64,000 nucleotides of DNA. Source: Streptomyces sp. NBC_01478 (GTDB lineage: Bacteria; Actinomycetota; Actinomycetes; Streptomycetales; Streptomycetaceae). How positions within the stretch are numbered: the stretch's first letter is position 1; each line of letters begins with the position of its first letter. Location of the stretch: contig NZ_CP109444.1 in the NCBI RefSeq assembly GCF_036227225.1, positions 1,984,001-2,048,000 of the forward strand, given 5' to 3'. This document shows positions 26,207 to 33,997 of this stretch, in pieces. The translations under genes were made by a program, and so were the position numbers. The notes under the pieces are model-generated. The model was not told the DNA's origin, did no database searches, and saw only the letters and a list, made by a program, of their open reading frames with translations.

Positions 26207-27118
26207 ATGTTCCGAGCCGCACATGCCCACCCGGAGCGTCCGTCCGAGCCCATCGACCACCACGACCTGGTGCTGCAACCCCGGGACGTCACCTTCGACT
26301 GGGGCACCACCCCGCTGCACTGGCTGCCGGGTGAGCCCTTCGCGACCCACACCTTCGATGTGCTCCACCTCATGCTCCCCGAACTCGAACGCTGGTTCGT
26401 GCGCACCTTCGAGCAGGCACTGCCACTGATCACCGACGACCGGCTGCGCGAGGACGTGCGCGGTTTCATCGGCCAGGAAGCGATGCACGCCGAGGCGCAC
26501 CAGGAGGTCCTGGAGCACCTGCTCGCCAAGGGGCTGGACCCGACTCCGTACACCCTGCAGTCCGAATGGATCTTCCGCAGGGTGCTCGGAGACCGGCCGG
26601 AGCTGACACCGGCCGCCACCCACGCGCACCTCCTCCAACGACTCGCCCTCATAGCGGCCTTCGAGCACTTCACCGCGTACATGGGTCACTGGATTCTCAG
26701 CAACGGGCACCTGGACCAGGTCGGCGCGGACCCCGCGATGCTCGATCTGTTCCGCTGGCACGGCGCGGAAGAGGTCGAACACCGCTCGGTCGCATTCGAC
26801 CTGCTGGTGCACCTCGATCCCCGCTACCGGCGCCGCGTGGTCGGCATGCTCGTCACCGCTCCGGTGCTGACCCGGTTGTGGATCCGCGGAGTCCGCTTCC
26901 TGATGAGCGCCGACCCCGAACTCGACGACCGGGTCAAGGTCCGCTTCCGCGACTACCTGGCCGCGGCCCGCAAGGACCTGTTGCCCCCGCCGGTCTCGTT
27001 CGCCCGCTCGGTGCTGCGCTACTTCCGCCCCGGCTACCACCCGACCCAGGAGGGCTCGACCCAGCAGGCGGTCGCCTACCTGGCGGCGTCCCCTGCCGCC
27101 CGAGCGGCTGCCCAGTGA
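26207..27118 (+). CDS. Ferritin-like putative diiron protein (predicted metal-dependent hydrolase, PF10118 type)
   Basis: 303 residues. Usually annotated 'metal-dependent hydrolase'. Ligand-like residues appear in the order expected for a four-helix diiron carboxylate site: E59/E61 in LPELERW, E91-x-x-H94 in GQEAMHAEAH, E153 in AAFEHFTAYMGH, and E189-x-x-H192 in AEEVEHRS. ATG after GGAGGAA. It sits directly upstream of a flavin/[2Fe-2S] reductase gene (23 nt), which suggests a redox-active enzyme fed with electrons rather than a hydrolase. Substrate unknown. Confidence 0.85.
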   Translation: MFRAAHAHPERPSEPIDHHDLVLQPRDVTFDWGTTPLHWLPGEPFATHTFDVLHLMLPELERWFVRTFEQALPLITDDRLREDVRGFIGQEAMHAEAHQEVLEHLLAKGLDPTPYTLQSEWIFRRVLGDRPELTPAATHAHLLQRLALIAAFEHFTAYMGHWILSNGHLDQVGADPAMLDLFRWHGAEEVEHRSVAFDLLVHLDPRYRRRVVGMLVTAPVLTRLWIRGVRFLMSADPELDDRVKVRFRDYLAAARKDLLPPPVSFARSVLRYFRPGYHPTQEGSTQQAVAYLAASPAARAAAQ

Positions 27119-27141
27119 CCCGGCAACCAGCAAGGCCTCCC

Positions 27142-28242
27142 ATGAACACCATCACATCCGTCACCCGGCCGCCGGACCTGTACGGCAGGCCGCGCAGCGA
27201 CTCCTTCATGCAGAAGCTGGCGGCTTTCAGCGACAACGCGGTCACGCGCCTCGCGCGGCGCAGCACTCCTCCCCGGCGTCCGCCGGCCACCGAGATGCCC
27301 GTGATCCGGGAACTGGTGGTCGCCACCAAGCACCAAGAGGCCGAGGACGTCGTCTCCCTGCGGCTGGCAGCACCCGACGGGTCGAAACTCCCGCCCTGGC
27401 AGCCCGGCGCCCACATCGAACTGCACCTGCCCTCCGGCCGCAAGCGGCAGTACTCCCTGTGCGGCGACTCCGCCGATCGGTACCGGTACCGCATCGCGGT
27501 GCGCCGCGTCGCCAACGGGGCAGGCGGTTCGGCCGAGGTGCACGACACCCTCGGAGAGGGCATGAGGGTCGCCATCTCCGGGCCCCGCAACGCCTTCCCC
27601 TTCGCCGCAGAGGCATCCATCCTGCTCATCGCGGGCGGCATCGGCATCACCCCCATCCTGCCGATGGCCCGAGAAGCCGCCCGCCGCGGGCTGGACTGGA
27701 GGCTCGTGCACACCGGCCGCAGCCGCGCCTCGATGCCCTTCGCGGCAGAACTGGCCGAACTCGCGGCCGCAGCCCCTGGCCGGGTCTCCATCCGTCCTGA
27801 CGACGAGTCCGGCGTGCCCGAAACAGCCGATCTGTTGAACTTGAGCCCGGCGGCGGGTGCGGTGTACTGCTGCGGGCCCGCGCCCATGATCGACGGCGTT
27901 CGGCGCGCGTTCGGTGACAGCCGCGCGTCCGCCCTGCACTTCGAGCGTTTCGCCCCGGCCCCGATCACGGACGGCCGTCCCTTCGAACTCCAACTGGGCG
28001 ACACCGGACGGGTTCTGCCGGTGCCGTACGACCGCTCCGCCCTGGATGTTCTCCAGGAGGCACTGCCGGACCTGCCCTTCTCCTGCCGCCAGGGGTTCTG
28101 CGGCACCTGCCGGGTACGGGTGGCCCAGGGCCATGTCGATCACCGTGACCGCCGGCTCACCGCCACCGAACGCGCGGCCGGCGCCATGCTGCCCTGCGTC
28201 TCACGTGCACCGGAAGGAGAGCGGTTGGTGCTGGAGGTGTGA
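27142..28242 (+). CDS. Phthalate-dioxygenase-reductase-type oxidoreductase (PDR/VanB family)
   Basis: 366 residues. FMN motif RQYS (102-105), NAD-binding GGIGITP near 172-178, CCGP segment, and C-terminal plant-type [2Fe-2S] ligands C315, C320, C323 and C352 (CX4CX2C...C). The N-terminal ~50 residues form an extra Arg-rich extension. Passes electrons from NAD(P)H to an oxygenase component. No Rieske oxygenase is nearby; the adjacent ferritin-like protein is the best candidate acceptor. Last gene of the operon. Confidence 0.92.
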   Translation: MNTITSVTRPPDLYGRPRSDSFMQKLAAFSDNAVTRLARRSTPPRRPPATEMPVIRELVVATKHQEAEDVVSLRLAAPDGSKLPPWQPGAHIELHLPSGRKRQYSLCGDSADRYRYRIAVRRVANGAGGSAEVHDTLGEGMRVAISGPRNAFPFAAEASILLIAGGIGITPILPMAREAARRGLDWRLVHTGRSRASMPFAAELAELAAAAPGRVSIRPDDESGVPETADLLNLSPAAGAVYCCGPAPMIDGVRRAFGDSRASALHFERFAPAPITDGRPFELQLGDTGRVLPVPYDRSALDVLQEALPDLPFSCRQGFCGTCRVRVAQGHVDHRDRRLTATERAAGAMLPCVSRAPEGERLVLEV

Positions 28243-28374
28243 GCGATGTCCGAGCGCCCGTCGAGGAAGTCTTGCGTGACGCCGTCAGAGGGGTCTGCAC
28301 GGTGAGCGGTGTAACTCTTGCGCTGGAAGCGGCAGTTGATGACTGACGTGACGAGTGACACCGAGGCCCGGAAG

Positions 28375-28466
28375 GCTGCCTCCTGCAACATCTGACCAAG
28401 CGGGTGCTGGAGTCTGCGCCGGACGGCGAGCTCACTGATCATCTGGGGCACGAGTCCGGTGAGCGG
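28375..28466 (+). pseudogene. IS256-family (mutator) transposase fragment
   Basis: About 30 codons (LLQHLTKRVLESAPDGELTDHLGHES) match the N-terminal region of IS256-type transposases. It is cut on both sides and ends where the antisense IS701 fragment begins. Confidence 0.72.
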
Positions 28467-28469
28467 GCC

Positions 28470-28747
28470 GAGGGTGGCCGGCGGATTCGGCCCGTTGCCA
28501 GCCGTTCTTGCGGCCGACCGGGCCGAGCAGGGGCACGGACGTAGTCCCGCATACGGCGTCGCAGCTCCGCGCGGCCGAAGCGGTGGCCGACGCGGAGAAA
28601 GAGGTCTTCGAGTTCGCGGTCCCAGGTGGTGTCCGCAAGGTCGTCGATCACGTTGGGAGACTGCCAGGATCGCACCGCGGCCAGTTCTGGTATCGACTCC
28701 TTGGAGGGGCGGTCCGCCAAGACCGCCCCTGACACGCCATCAGCCAA
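28470..28747 (-). pseudogene. IS701-type transposase N-terminal fragment
   Basis: Frame from 28747 encodes IDDLADTTWDRELEDLFLRVGHRFGR..LRRRMRDYV; the following LLGPVGRKNGWQ is found one frame over, so a frameshift lies near 28540. This is the standard N-terminus of IS701-like (DDE) transposases, with all catalytic parts lost. A 10-bp stem (28705-28730 region) lies at its start. Confidence 0.78.
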
Positions 28748-28789
28748 CTACACTCCGCCGGCTCATCCGACTCCGTTGCGATGCGGGTT

Positions 28790-29161
28790 TCAAGGCTTGA
28801 GCACCGCCAGTACATCGTCGAGCGAAACGTTGGCGGGGTCACTCATATCGAGACCATCGAACGTCTGCCAGACATAGGACGCCGTCCCGTTCTCCCGCAG
28901 CGGATGGAAGTCGGCCAAGTCCGGAGCGTCCCGGAACTTGTTGAACGCCTCTTCGGACTCCCATTCGACGACAAACAGAACCTGCCGTGGCGCGAGGTCA
29001 CCGGCTACGGTGTCTCGGAAACGACCAAACGCCACCATTCGACCACCGTATTGCGGAGCCTCTTCAGGCAAACGGCGGAAGTACGCGAGGTACTTCTCCA
29101 AATCGGCCACGTCAAACATATTCAGGGCGTAGAACTTCTTCTTCTGTGAATTCGCACTCAT
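28790..29161 (-). CDS. DUF1330 family protein
   Basis: 123 residues: KKKFYALNMFDVADLEKYLAYFRRLPEEAPQYGGRMVAFGR, then FVVEWESEEAFNKFRDAPD, the pattern of small ferredoxin-fold DUF1330 proteins (YxxYxxxxxxxxxxyGGxxl and W.s.eaa..f..). ATG preceded by GGAGAGGG. It is downstream of a decayed SDR and promoter P5 on the same strand. GC content at silent sites appears somewhat lower than in neighbours, which may reflect transfer. Function unknown. Confidence 0.85.
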   Translation of the reverse strand: MSANSQKKKFYALNMFDVADLEKYLAYFRRLPEEAPQYGGRMVAFGRFRDTVAGDLAPRQVLFVVEWESEEAFNKFRDAPDLADFHPLRENGTASYVWQTFDGLDMSDPANVSLDDVLAVLKP

Positions 29162-29189
29162 TGCCAATACCCTCTCCGGTATCAGGAAA

Positions 29190-29470
29190 CTGGCGTTCGC
29201 TGCTCTAGGCGGGCGCGGGGCACCGGCGGCAGGACGCGCGCATTGTTGATGATGATGTTGACGTCGATCGCGACTTGCGTCATCTCGGAGACCGACTGTG
29301 AAGAACGCACTTCCGGCGCTCGGGCGAAGACTGAGGCCGCGGGAATCCGGCGACGCTTCCCGTGCCATTGGGTACACCTTTCCGGCCCCGTGCGGCACAC
29401 AGCCTCGTCGACCAACGCCGCACCGAGACCCCCGCAGCCACTATCGACGGAGTACCAGGGCGGCTGCCTT
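29190..29470 (-). pseudogene. Frameshifted SDR remnant downstream of promoter P5
   Basis: Three minus-strand frames in order give LGAALVDEAVCR, then GAGKVYPMAREASPDSR, then VAIDVNIIINNARVLPPVP. These line up with IGKMLVEELYAR, GAGKVYATTRD and AQDVTILINNAG of the SDR at 5145-5846. The part before the glycine motif and everything after NNA are lost, leaving roughly the first third of an SDR. Confidence 0.65.
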
Positions 29471-29541
29471 TTGCGTCGCACGGGGAAGCCATCCGCACTC
29501 CTAAGCAATGGGGGTCGGAACCCGCCCGCCTCCACAGCGAG

Positions 29542-29588
29542 AAACCGATCGGTTCCCTCAGCGTAAACCGATCGGTTTTCGCACGCAA
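29542..29588 (-). promoter_or_regulatory. Promoter P5 with paired boxes, orphaned
   Basis: -35 TTGCGT (29583-29588), 17-bp spacer, -10 TACGCT (29560-29565). Box AAACCGATCGGTTT (29565-29578) in the spacer; AAACCGATCGGTTC (29542-29555, one mismatch) downstream, 23 bp apart. It now drives an SDR remnant and perhaps the DUF1330 gene 380 bp further on. Confidence 0.72.
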
Positions 29589-30024
29589 GTCCGAGTGGGG
29601 GGCGCCGTTCGGTGCCCCCGGTCGATCCCGGCGGCCTCGTCCGGTCGCTCACGCCGTCGTCGTGTCTTGGCGCTGCACGCGACCCCGCAGCGTCAACGGC
29701 GACAAGGCCACGCTGGAGCGATCCCTCGCCCGTATTGCGAAGCAACCCCACTCCGGCCCGGCGACAGACGCCGCCCCAACTACCGCTGCGTCGCCCACCA
29801 AGATCCGGACCATACGCGGGCCGGAGCCTGCCAACTCCCCTACCGACGGCACATTTATACGGGTCAGACGCATGCAACGGCTGTGTACTCGGCACGTTGC
29901 TCGGCGGCCGGCCACCGTCCTGGCCGTCGCCGCGCTCTGTCTGCCCGTGGCACTCGACGTTCTGAAAGGGATCCCGACAGGACGTGGACGGCGGCGGCGA
30001 GAGACGACCGGCGGACCGGACCGG
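29589..30024. other. Degenerate region without an intact gene
   Basis: About 435 bp between promoter P5 and the MFS remnant. Only frame-broken fragments are seen, including a hydrophobic stretch RRPATVLAVAALCLPVALDVL near 29900-29960 that may belong to the decayed MFS gene. Confidence 0.4.
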
Positions 30025-30284
30025 ACCCGCGCGTGGAGTTCGCCCGGCTCGCCGAGCCGAGGCTGATCCTGGTGATGCTGCTCGGCGCGCTGGTGAACGC
30101 GGCGGCCTTCGCCGCCTTCACCTTCCTGGCCGGCTCGTGCCCGACCGCCGCACTCGACATCGGCGCCGCCGCAGGACCACTCGTCGCCGCGACCACCCTC
30201 ACCACACCGGCCGCACTGCTCATCGCGTTCCCTCCGCGCACGATGATCGCGCCCGGCCGGCGGACTACCGAAGTGCGACGCTGA
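30025..30284 (+). pseudogene. C-terminal MFS transporter remnant
   Basis: Encodes RLAEPRLILVMLLGALVNAAAFAAFTFLA, then ALDIGAAAGPLVAATTLTT, two segments normally far apart in drug-efflux MFS permeases (start of the second half, and the last helices). The N-terminal half and the intervening helices are missing. It overlaps the 3' end of the convergent aldehyde dehydrogenase gene by 20 bp. Confidence 0.7.
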
Positions 30285-31695
30285 CCGTCTTGAGCTGGGT
30301 GTACTCGTACAGGGCCGCGATGCCCTTCTCCCGGCCGATGCCGCTCATCTTGTACCCGCCGAACGGTGTCTCGACGCCCATCACCCCACCGTTGACGGCG
30401 ACTTGACCGGCCTCGATGCGGTGGGCCAGGGCGATCCCACGGGCGGCGTCGCCGCACCACACGGCGCCGGCCAGGCCGTACTCGGTGGCGTTGGCGAGGG
30501 CGACGGCCTCGTCCTCGGTGTCGAACGGCATGGCGACCAGCACCGGCCCGAAGACCTCCTCGCGTGCCACCTGCATGTCGGGCTTGACGTCGGTGAGGAC
30601 GGTCGGCTGGACGTAGAGCCCCCGCTCGGGCACGCCGTCCTCGTACTCGTGCCCGCCGACGGCGGCATGGGCGCCCTCCTGCCGTGCGGTGGCGAGCATC
30701 CCGAGGACCTTGTCGAACTGCGGTGGGGTGACGATCGGGCCGAAGTCCTCGCCGGGCCGCTTGGCGTCCAGGATCGCGCCGATACGACGGACCAGCTCGT
30801 CCTGCACGCCACGCTCGACCAGCAGCCGGGTGGTCGCGGAGCAGACCTGCCCGGAGTTGACCAGGACGGACATCGCCGCCGCCCTCGCGGCGGCGTCGAG
30901 GTCGGCGTCGGCGAAGACCAGGATCGGGCTCTTGCCGCCCAGTTCGAGGGCGGCCGGTACGACGCGCTCGGCGGCGATGCGGCCGATGGCCCGGCCGGTG
31001 GCGGCCGAGCCGGTGAAGCTGATCCGGCGGACGAGGGGGTGGGAGACCAGCGGGACGCCGACGGCGGGGCCGAGTCCGGTGACGATGTTGAGGACGCCGT
31101 CGGGCAGTCCGGCCTCGGCGGTGATCCGGCCCAGCTCCAGGGAGGTGGCGGAGGTGAACTCGCTCGGTTTGAGCACGACCGTGTTGCCGGCCGCCAGCGC
31201 GGGGGCGATGCCGCGGCTGCCCTGGTTGAGGGGGCCGTTCCACGGGGTGATGACGGCGACGACGCCGTAGGGCTCGTGCCGGGTGTAGGTCAGGTTCTGC
31301 GGGCCCTGGTCGATCGTGTCGCCGGCGAGGGTGCGCACGATGGAGCCGTAGTAGTCGAAGTAGTCGGCGGCGATGAGGAGTTCCATGCGGGCGGGGACGG
31401 GCAGTTTGCCGCCCTCGGCGCATTCCAGCTCGACGAGCCGGTCGATGTTCTCCCGGATGCCGGCCGCGACGGAGATGAGGAGCCGGGAGCGCTCCGCGGT
31501 GGACGTCCGCCCCCAGGCAGGCTGGGCCCGGTGGGCGGCGAGGACGGCGCGCTCGACGTCCTCGGCGGAGCCGTCGGCGATGCGGAGCACCGGTTCGCCG
31601 TCGTGGGGGCTGGTGGAGTCCAAATGGCGGCCCGAGACGGGCGGCACCGGGTGGCCGTCGATCCAGTGCTCGAACTGCGGGATGGTGCTGGTCAT
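30265..31695 (-). CDS. NAD(P)-dependent aldehyde dehydrogenase
   Basis: 476 residues. All catalytic features are present: N153 (TPWNGPLN), K176 (VLKPSE), E251 (ELGGKSP) and nucleophile C285 (SGQVCSATT), plus FTGS near 227-230. ATG after GGAGAA. It oxidises an aldehyde to its acid; substrate not deducible. It lies 60 bp downstream of the AttH-like gene on the same strand and may share its transcript with the DJ-1-like gene. Confidence 0.94.
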   Translation of the reverse strand: MTSTIPQFEHWIDGHPVPPVSGRHLDSTSPHDGEPVLRIADGSAEDVERAVLAAHRAQPAWGRTSTAERSRLLISVAAGIRENIDRLVELECAEGGKLPVPARMELLIAADYFDYYGSIVRTLAGDTIDQGPQNLTYTRHEPYGVVAVITPWNGPLNQGSRGIAPALAAGNTVVLKPSEFTSATSLELGRITAEAGLPDGVLNIVTGLGPAVGVPLVSHPLVRRISFTGSAATGRAIGRIAAERVVPAALELGGKSPILVFADADLDAAARAAAMSVLVNSGQVCSATTRLLVERGVQDELVRRIGAILDAKRPGEDFGPIVTPPQFDKVLGMLATARQEGAHAAVGGHEYEDGVPERGLYVQPTVLTDVKPDMQVAREEVFGPVLVAMPFDTEDEAVALANATEYGLAGAVWCGDAARGIALAHRIEAGQVAVNGGVMGVETPFGGYKMSGIGREKGIAALYEYTQLKTVSVALR

Positions 31696-31726
31696 GACGT
31701 TCTCCGTTCTTCCGGCGGCGCAGTCC

Positions 31727-31762
31727 CAGGCCTGGTTCCAGGCCCGGTTCCAGGCCTAGTTC
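31727..31762. repeat. 12-bp tandem repeat, three units, spanning a stop codon
   Basis: CAGGCCTGGTTC, CAGGCCCGGTTC and CAGGCCTAGTTC at 31727-31738, 31739-31750 and 31751-31762. The stop codon of the AttH-like gene (31756-31758) is inside the third unit; the units are in phase with its reading frame. Confidence 0.85.
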
Positions 31763-32838
31763 CAGAGGCCGAACTGCTCGACATAGGCGTCACCCGTGAC
31801 CGGTCGCCCCTGGTAGGTGCCGCGCACCGATGAGTCGGCCTCGTTGATTCCCGGTGTGAACGGCTGGTTCGCCTGGATCTCCTGGAGCACGGGCTCGGCG
31901 GTCACGACGAGTTCGGTGTGCAGGGCGGGGATCGTGACGGTCCACTTGCCGGCGTAGCGCTGGCCGGTCGTGGGGCTGGTCTCGAAGCGGGTGGCCCGCG
32001 GGGCGAGCGGATCGACCGAGACAACGCGGTGCGTGCCGTCGGGACCGAGCACGGTGGCCCAGTGCTTTTCACCGTTGTCGTCGAACAGGTCCCACAGGTT
32101 GAGGACTTGACCGTTGTCGAGCCGCACGGCCATCCAGGTCCACTTGTGCAGCGTGTCCCAGTTCCAGTCGCCCCACTGGCGGTCGAGCCAGGACGTGCCG
32201 GTGACCTGCCGGGTCGAGCCGTCCAGTGTGAGGGTGCCGGTGGTCTGCAGGTCGGGCAGCGAGTAGTAGTAGCTGGTGTCGTCCAGGAAGGGGAACAGGC
32301 CGGTGCCGTTGTTGTAGAGCGCGGGGCCCACGGCCTTCAGCTTGAGGTCCAACACCCCCTTGCCCTGGGGCAGTCCGGCCTTCAGGTGCATGGCGTCGAG
32401 CGGGCCGGACAGTGACGCGTTCGGCATCCGTACATCGAGTTCGCCGGCGGACGCGCTGAACTGGTCGGGCTTGAACGCCTTCTGCTCCGAGGTGTACGCC
32501 CCGGTCTCCTCGTCGGTGATGGAGATCTGCGTGATGCCCTTGCGGCTGAGCTGCACCTCGTAGCCGTACTTGTGACCGCCGGCCCGGATGTGACCGACGG
32601 TGTACCACCACTCCTGCTGGGAGTTCGGGTGTGCCGCCTGGTCGGCGGGGAGGTGGACGAAGGTGGGGAAGCCCGGGTCGGTGCCCGGACCTGGCCGCGA
32701 CGCCTCCTGCGAAACGGGGTGTGCGTGGCCGCTCGCGGCGTCGTCCGCCGCGGCCATTCCGACGGAGCCCGCGAGGGCGACTCCGGCAAGGGCGATCGCC
32801 GTCGCCCGGCGTCCGTGGAGCCGGTTCACTGTGCGCAT
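31756..32838 (-). CDS. Secreted AttH/CrtC-like (lipocalin-like) protein
   Basis: 360 residues. Sec-type signal (RRATAIALAGVALAGSVGMAAADDA, cleavage near residue 33). The mature region has QQEWWYTVGHI, GYEVQLSRKGI, TGTSWLDRQWGDWNW and WTWMAVRLDNG, diagnostic of the AttH/carotenoid 1,2-hydratase-like fold. ATG after AGGAGA; start overlaps the DJ-1-like gene by 13 nt. Bacterial exported members bind or modify hydrophobic compounds; function here unknown. Twelve-bp tandem repeats span its stop codon. Confidence 0.87.
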   Translation of the reverse strand: MRTVNRLHGRRATAIALAGVALAGSVGMAAADDAASGHAHPVSQEASRPGPGTDPGFPTFVHLPADQAAHPNSQQEWWYTVGHIRAGGHKYGYEVQLSRKGITQISITDEETGAYTSEQKAFKPDQFSASAGELDVRMPNASLSGPLDAMHLKAGLPQGKGVLDLKLKAVGPALYNNGTGLFPFLDDTSYYYSLPDLQTTGTLTLDGSTRQVTGTSWLDRQWGDWNWDTLHKWTWMAVRLDNGQVLNLWDLFDDNGEKHWATVLGPDGTHRVVSVDPLAPRATRFETSPTTGQRYAGKWTVTIPALHTELVVTAEPVLQEIQANQPFTPGINEADSSVRGTYQGRPVTGDAYVEQFGLWN

Positions 32839-33908
32839 CGGTCTTCTCCTCTGAACGTGTCGGCCGGGTGTGACCAGCGCGTGGGCGAAGGGGAGTTGTG
32901 GGCCCGGCCGCGCACGATCTCGGCCAGGCGGGCGGCCTGTTCGTCGACGGCCTGGGGTCCGTTGCCGGTCAGCAGTGAGTGGTCGGCGTCCCAGATCACC
33001 TTGGCGGCCGAGGGGTTGAGAGTGAGGTTGACGTCGTAGTCGGCTTCCTTGAGCGCCACGTCGACGTAGTAGGTCAGGCGCGTGCGTTCGCCGGGCACCT
33101 TCGGGTAGTTGAACGCGAGCACGGTCTTTTCGCCGTACTTGGCCACGGTGGTGATCCGTGCGCCCTTGAAGCCATGGTCGGGATCGGTCGTGACGGTCCC
33201 GTCGCCGTCGACCCGGTAGCGCGCCGAGGTGAGGGCGATCGGGGCATGGCAGATGAGGGATATCGGGACGTCGACCTCGCGCAGGGTGTGGAGCAACTCC
33301 CCCATCCACGGGTTGTCGTGGAAGTCGACCATCGGGCCGTGTCCGCCGGGCATGTGCACGAAGGCCAGGTCCGCCAGCGAGAAGTCGGAGGCGGGATCGC
33401 GGTGCCGTTCGATCAACTGCCGGATGGACAGGTACTCGCGCTGCGGCAGCGCCTCGAAGCCGGCGACGACATCGCCTCGGACGGAGACGGCCTCCGCGTC
33501 GGTCCTGGGAAGCGGCTCGGAGACCAGGACGCGGCCGAGAAGCCGGTGGGCGAGGGCGAGTTCGGTGTCGCGGCGCTTGAGGAGGTCCGGGTTCTTCTCG
33601 CGCAGCTTCTCGGGGCTGAACCGCTCGACCCCGCTCTGCATGGTGGTGCGGGCGGTGGCGAGACCGAGGTTTCCGCCCGCCTGGAAGTTGAGAGCGAGTC
33701 CGTTGACGTCGAGCTGCGGGAGTTGGCCGTCCGGCGTGGCCAGGATGAAGTCGTAGTCGTTCTCGAACTGCGCCATCACGGCGGCGAGTTCGACGAGGAA
33801 GAACCCGGTCGGTATCCCTGGGTGCCCGGCGGGCGCGCTCAGCGGGAGCACGCGTGCCGACGACAGGACGATCAGGGCCTTGGGCCGAGGGCTGGTGGAT
33901 TCGGACAT
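32826..33908 (-). CDS. DJ-1/PfpI (Hsp31-like) superfamily protein
   Basis: 360 residues. Candidate nucleophile C220 in SLICHAPIAL with H221, conserved glutamate E40 in FFLVELA, and HMPGGHGPM (186-193). The length and insert around 90-165 resemble Hsp31-type class I glutamine amidotransferase-like proteins, known as glyoxalase III/deglycase or chaperones. Start chosen at the ATG with GGAGG upstream; another ATG 24 nt earlier also has a weak site. Co-directional and overlapping with the AttH-like gene. Confidence 0.87.
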   Translation of the reverse strand: MSESTSPRPKALIVLSSARVLPLSAPAGHPGIPTGFFLVELAAVMAQFENDYDFILATPDGQLPQLDVNGLALNFQAGGNLGLATARTTMQSGVERFSPEKLREKNPDLLKRRDTELALAHRLLGRVLVSEPLPRTDAEAVSVRGDVVAGFEALPQREYLSIRQLIERHRDPASDFSLADLAFVHMPGGHGPMVDFHDNPWMGELLHTLREVDVPISLICHAPIALTSARYRVDGDGTVTTDPDHGFKGARITTVAKYGEKTVLAFNYPKVPGERTRLTYYVDVALKEADYDVNLTLNPSAAKVIWDADHSLLTGNGPQAVDEQAARLAEIVRGRAHNSPSPTRWSHPADTFRGEDRCAQ

Positions 33909-33997
33909 GGTCTTGCCTCCGCTTTCGGGCATGGTCTTTCCTTCACTGCTGAATGGGCGGCGGATTCTTGGGAGTTGCCGGTGTCAGAGCGGCGCGT

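Noticed and set aside
28247..28340. Possible small gene directly after the reductase
   Set aside because: No frame with a start, ribosome site and plausible product; the region leads into transposase fragments.
5867..29588. Possible CRISPR or repeat array of AAACCGATCGGTTT
   Set aside because: Copies are dispersed over 24 kb, palindromic, and tied to promoter elements rather than regularly spaced with unique spacers.
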